NCBI RefSeq assembly: GCF_002934605.1
Contig: NZ_PTJC01000006.1
Coordinates: forward strand, 1,860,001 to 1,924,000
Reading direction: 5' to 3'
Length of the DNA: 64,000 nt
Source of the DNA: Neolewinella xylanilytica
GTDB lineage: Bacteria > Bacteroidota > Bacteroidia > Chitinophagales > Saprospiraceae
A program made the position numbers and the translations under genes. The notes beneath the pieces are model-generated. The model was not told the DNA's origin, did no database searches, and saw only the letters and a list, made by a program, of their open reading frames with translations. This document shows, in pieces, positions 62,912-64,000 of this stretch. The stretch's first letter is position 1, and each line of letters opens with the position of its first letter.

Positions 62912-63718
62912 ATGCTACAGTTACAGGAAGCTTCTGTCATCGACACATCACTTAAGCCCTACGTAAAGGGCTACGGATTACTTCGCCTCAGTAGTACGGT
63001 CATTCGCGAGAAAGAAATTCTGCCTTGGCCGGGCTCCTTTCTGCTCTTCGCCAGTCAGGCGTTTGAACTGGACGGTCAAGCCTACCCCTTCGGCTGCGTG
63101 CGCCAAATGCACGATGCCGCATCGCGGCTACGATGGAAGGGCGATGAATTGGAAGTATTTACCGTCCGCTTCGCGCCCTATGGCCTGCGGCCCTTCCTGG
63201 TCGGGCCCGTGGATCGGTTACGGCAGCGCGATATGGAAACGGCATCGGTGTGGAATGTGCCGCTGCCCTCCATTTACGAGGACATGCTCGCCGCGACCGC
63301 ATTGAACAGCAAGGTGAAACTGGTGGAAGACTTTTTAGTCTCGACCCTTGACCCTAAAAGTATCGATAGTACGGATGACAGTATAATGCAGCTTGCCGAT
63401 GCGATCCGACGGGAACCTTCGGAACCGTTCGGCCCACTGCGCGAACGGGTTCACCTAAGTAACCGACAGTTCGCCCGGAGATTTAAGGCGCTGATTGGCG
63501 TCAACCTGCGCACCTACGTGAGAATTTGCCGGTTTGCCCATGCCAAGACCAGTCTACTTCTCTCCCCCACCCCTTCGCTGACCCAGTTGGGATACGAAGC
63601 CGGTTACTTCGACCAGGCGCACTTCTCCCGGGATTTCAGCGCCCTGGCGGAGCGGTCGCCAAAGCTATTTCCCAGCCACTACCCTCTCCACCGGCTGATT
63701 TCGGAACGACACGATTAA
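62912..63718 (+). CDS. AraC-family transcription regulator
   Basis: This 268-residue regulator has an N-terminal sensor domain of about 150 residues and a C-terminal AraC DNA-binding domain with two helix-turn-helix motifs (LREREHLSNRQFARRFKALIG-like, then LTQLGYEAGYFDQAHFSRDF). The ATG at 62912 is favoured; an earlier in-frame start adds an unusual basic leader. It likely regulates the adjacent NmrA/QorB-like gene downstream (140 bp apart, same strand). Confidence 0.9.
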   Translation: MLQLQEASVIDTSLKPYVKGYGLLRLSSTVIREKEILPWPGSFLLFASQAFELDGQAYPFGCVRQMHDAASRLRWKGDELEVFTVRFAPYGLRPFLVGPVDRLRQRDMETASVWNVPLPSIYEDMLAATALNSKVKLVEDFLVSTLDPKSIDSTDDSIMQLADAIRREPSEPFGPLRERVHLSNRQFARRFKALIGVNLRTYVRICRFAHAKTSLLLSPTPSLTQLGYEAGYFDQAHFSRDFSALAERSPKLFPSHYPLHRLISERHD

Positions 63719-63858
63719 CATCTGTGGACGGTCGCTTCCGTCATTTCAGGATGTCGCTACCATACAATTTTGGGCCCCGGCAGCCCCCGACCTTTGGACC
63801 AAAAAAGCGCATTACCCCACCCGGGAAATGCTATTTGGGAATCACAAAACAATTAACC

Positions 63859-64000
63859 ATGATTATTATAACCGGAGCTACGGGGCAACTTGGACAACAA
63901 GTAATTTCCGCCCTACGCGGCCAATTGCCCGCCAGCGAGATTGTCGCGTCCGTTCGGGACAGCGCCAAAGCCACCAGCCAATTGGGGGACGGCATCCAGG
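63859..64000 (+). CDS. NAD(P)-binding oxidoreductase, NmrA/QorB-like, truncated by window end
   Basis: The first 47 codons are visible: IIITGATGQLGQQVISAL, the glycine-rich NAD(P)-binding start of NmrA/SDR-type proteins, then PASEIVASVRDSAKA, which resembles NAD(P)H:quinone oxidoreductase type 2 (QorB). The rest lies beyond the window. It follows the AraC regulator, a common arrangement in which the regulator controls the oxidoreductase. Confidence 0.8.
   Translation, partial: MIIITGATGQLGQQVISALRGQLPASEIVASVRDSAKATSQLGDGIQ

Overview
This window looks like chromosomal DNA of a GC-rich marine Bacteroidota, most likely a Saprospiria/Lewinella-type bacterium. That placement is inference and rests on four things. 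There are two SusC/SusD pairs and an ASPIC/FG-GAP lipoprotein. Secreted proteins carry type IX secretion (T9SS) C-terminal sorting domains. Several genes are preceded by Bacteroidota promoters (TAnnTTTG at -7, TTG/TTTG at -33, about 19 bp apart). Lipoprotein signal peptides are frequent. No phage, CRISPR array, rRNA or intact insertion sequence was seen. Two adjacent tRNA-Leu genes are present.

Layout. 0-17 kb is mostly core genome: the end of gltD, an aldo/keto reductase, a DEAD-box RNA helicase, pncA, a two-thioredoxin lipoprotein, rimO, tRNA-Leu(CAA) and tRNA-Leu(CAG), an HU-like/SPOR membrane protein with algH, a CcsA-type cytochrome c maturation protein, a T9SS subtilase, an OmpA-type lipoprotein, tilS-rlmH, and prmA. 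prmA is translationally coupled to a 1,572-residue exported protein of unknown function (17.2-21.9 kb). 22-30 kb holds a DUF58 protein divergent from an arrestin-fold protein, a dienelactone hydrolase, a sugar dehydrogenase lipoprotein, and a tight three-gene operon (threonine-synthase-like PLP enzyme, DUF1611 protein, dipeptide-epimerase-like enzyme) that resembles DgcN/DgcA D-glutamate catabolism.

30-45 kb is almost entirely on the minus strand. It holds a long RluA-family pseudouridine synthase, an FG-GAP/ASPIC lipoprotein, SusD, SusC, a cytochrome P450, an M14 carboxypeptidase and a DUF1080 lipoprotein: an outer-membrane uptake and surface-degradation block. 45.9-49.8 kb is an accessory stretch with a PIN/antitoxin module, a headless serine beta-lactamase-like remnant, small unknown genes and nearly 900 bp with no clear gene. 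49.8-55.2 kb is a second SusC-SusD-secreted protein operon with very C/G-rich third codon positions. 55.2-64 kb is loosely packed. It has an eroded T9SS-type secreted protein gene, a PAP2/vanadium-haloperoxidase-like lipoprotein with a predicted outer-membrane beta-barrel partner, a DUF808 membrane protein, a methyltransferase with a lipoprotein-like leader, an AraC regulator and the start of an NmrA/QorB-like NAD(P)-binding protein cut by the window end.

Functionally, the accessory content is about capturing and digesting external polymers and peptides (SusCD, subtilase, M14, DUF1080, sugar dehydrogenase). The core genes are translation and RNA maintenance (rimO, rlmH, tilS, prmA, RluA, helicase). 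The features most worth follow-up are the PLP-DUF1611-epimerase operon, the giant prmA-coupled exported protein, the duplicated PAP2-like protein with its neighbouring relic, and the HELGH lipoprotein.
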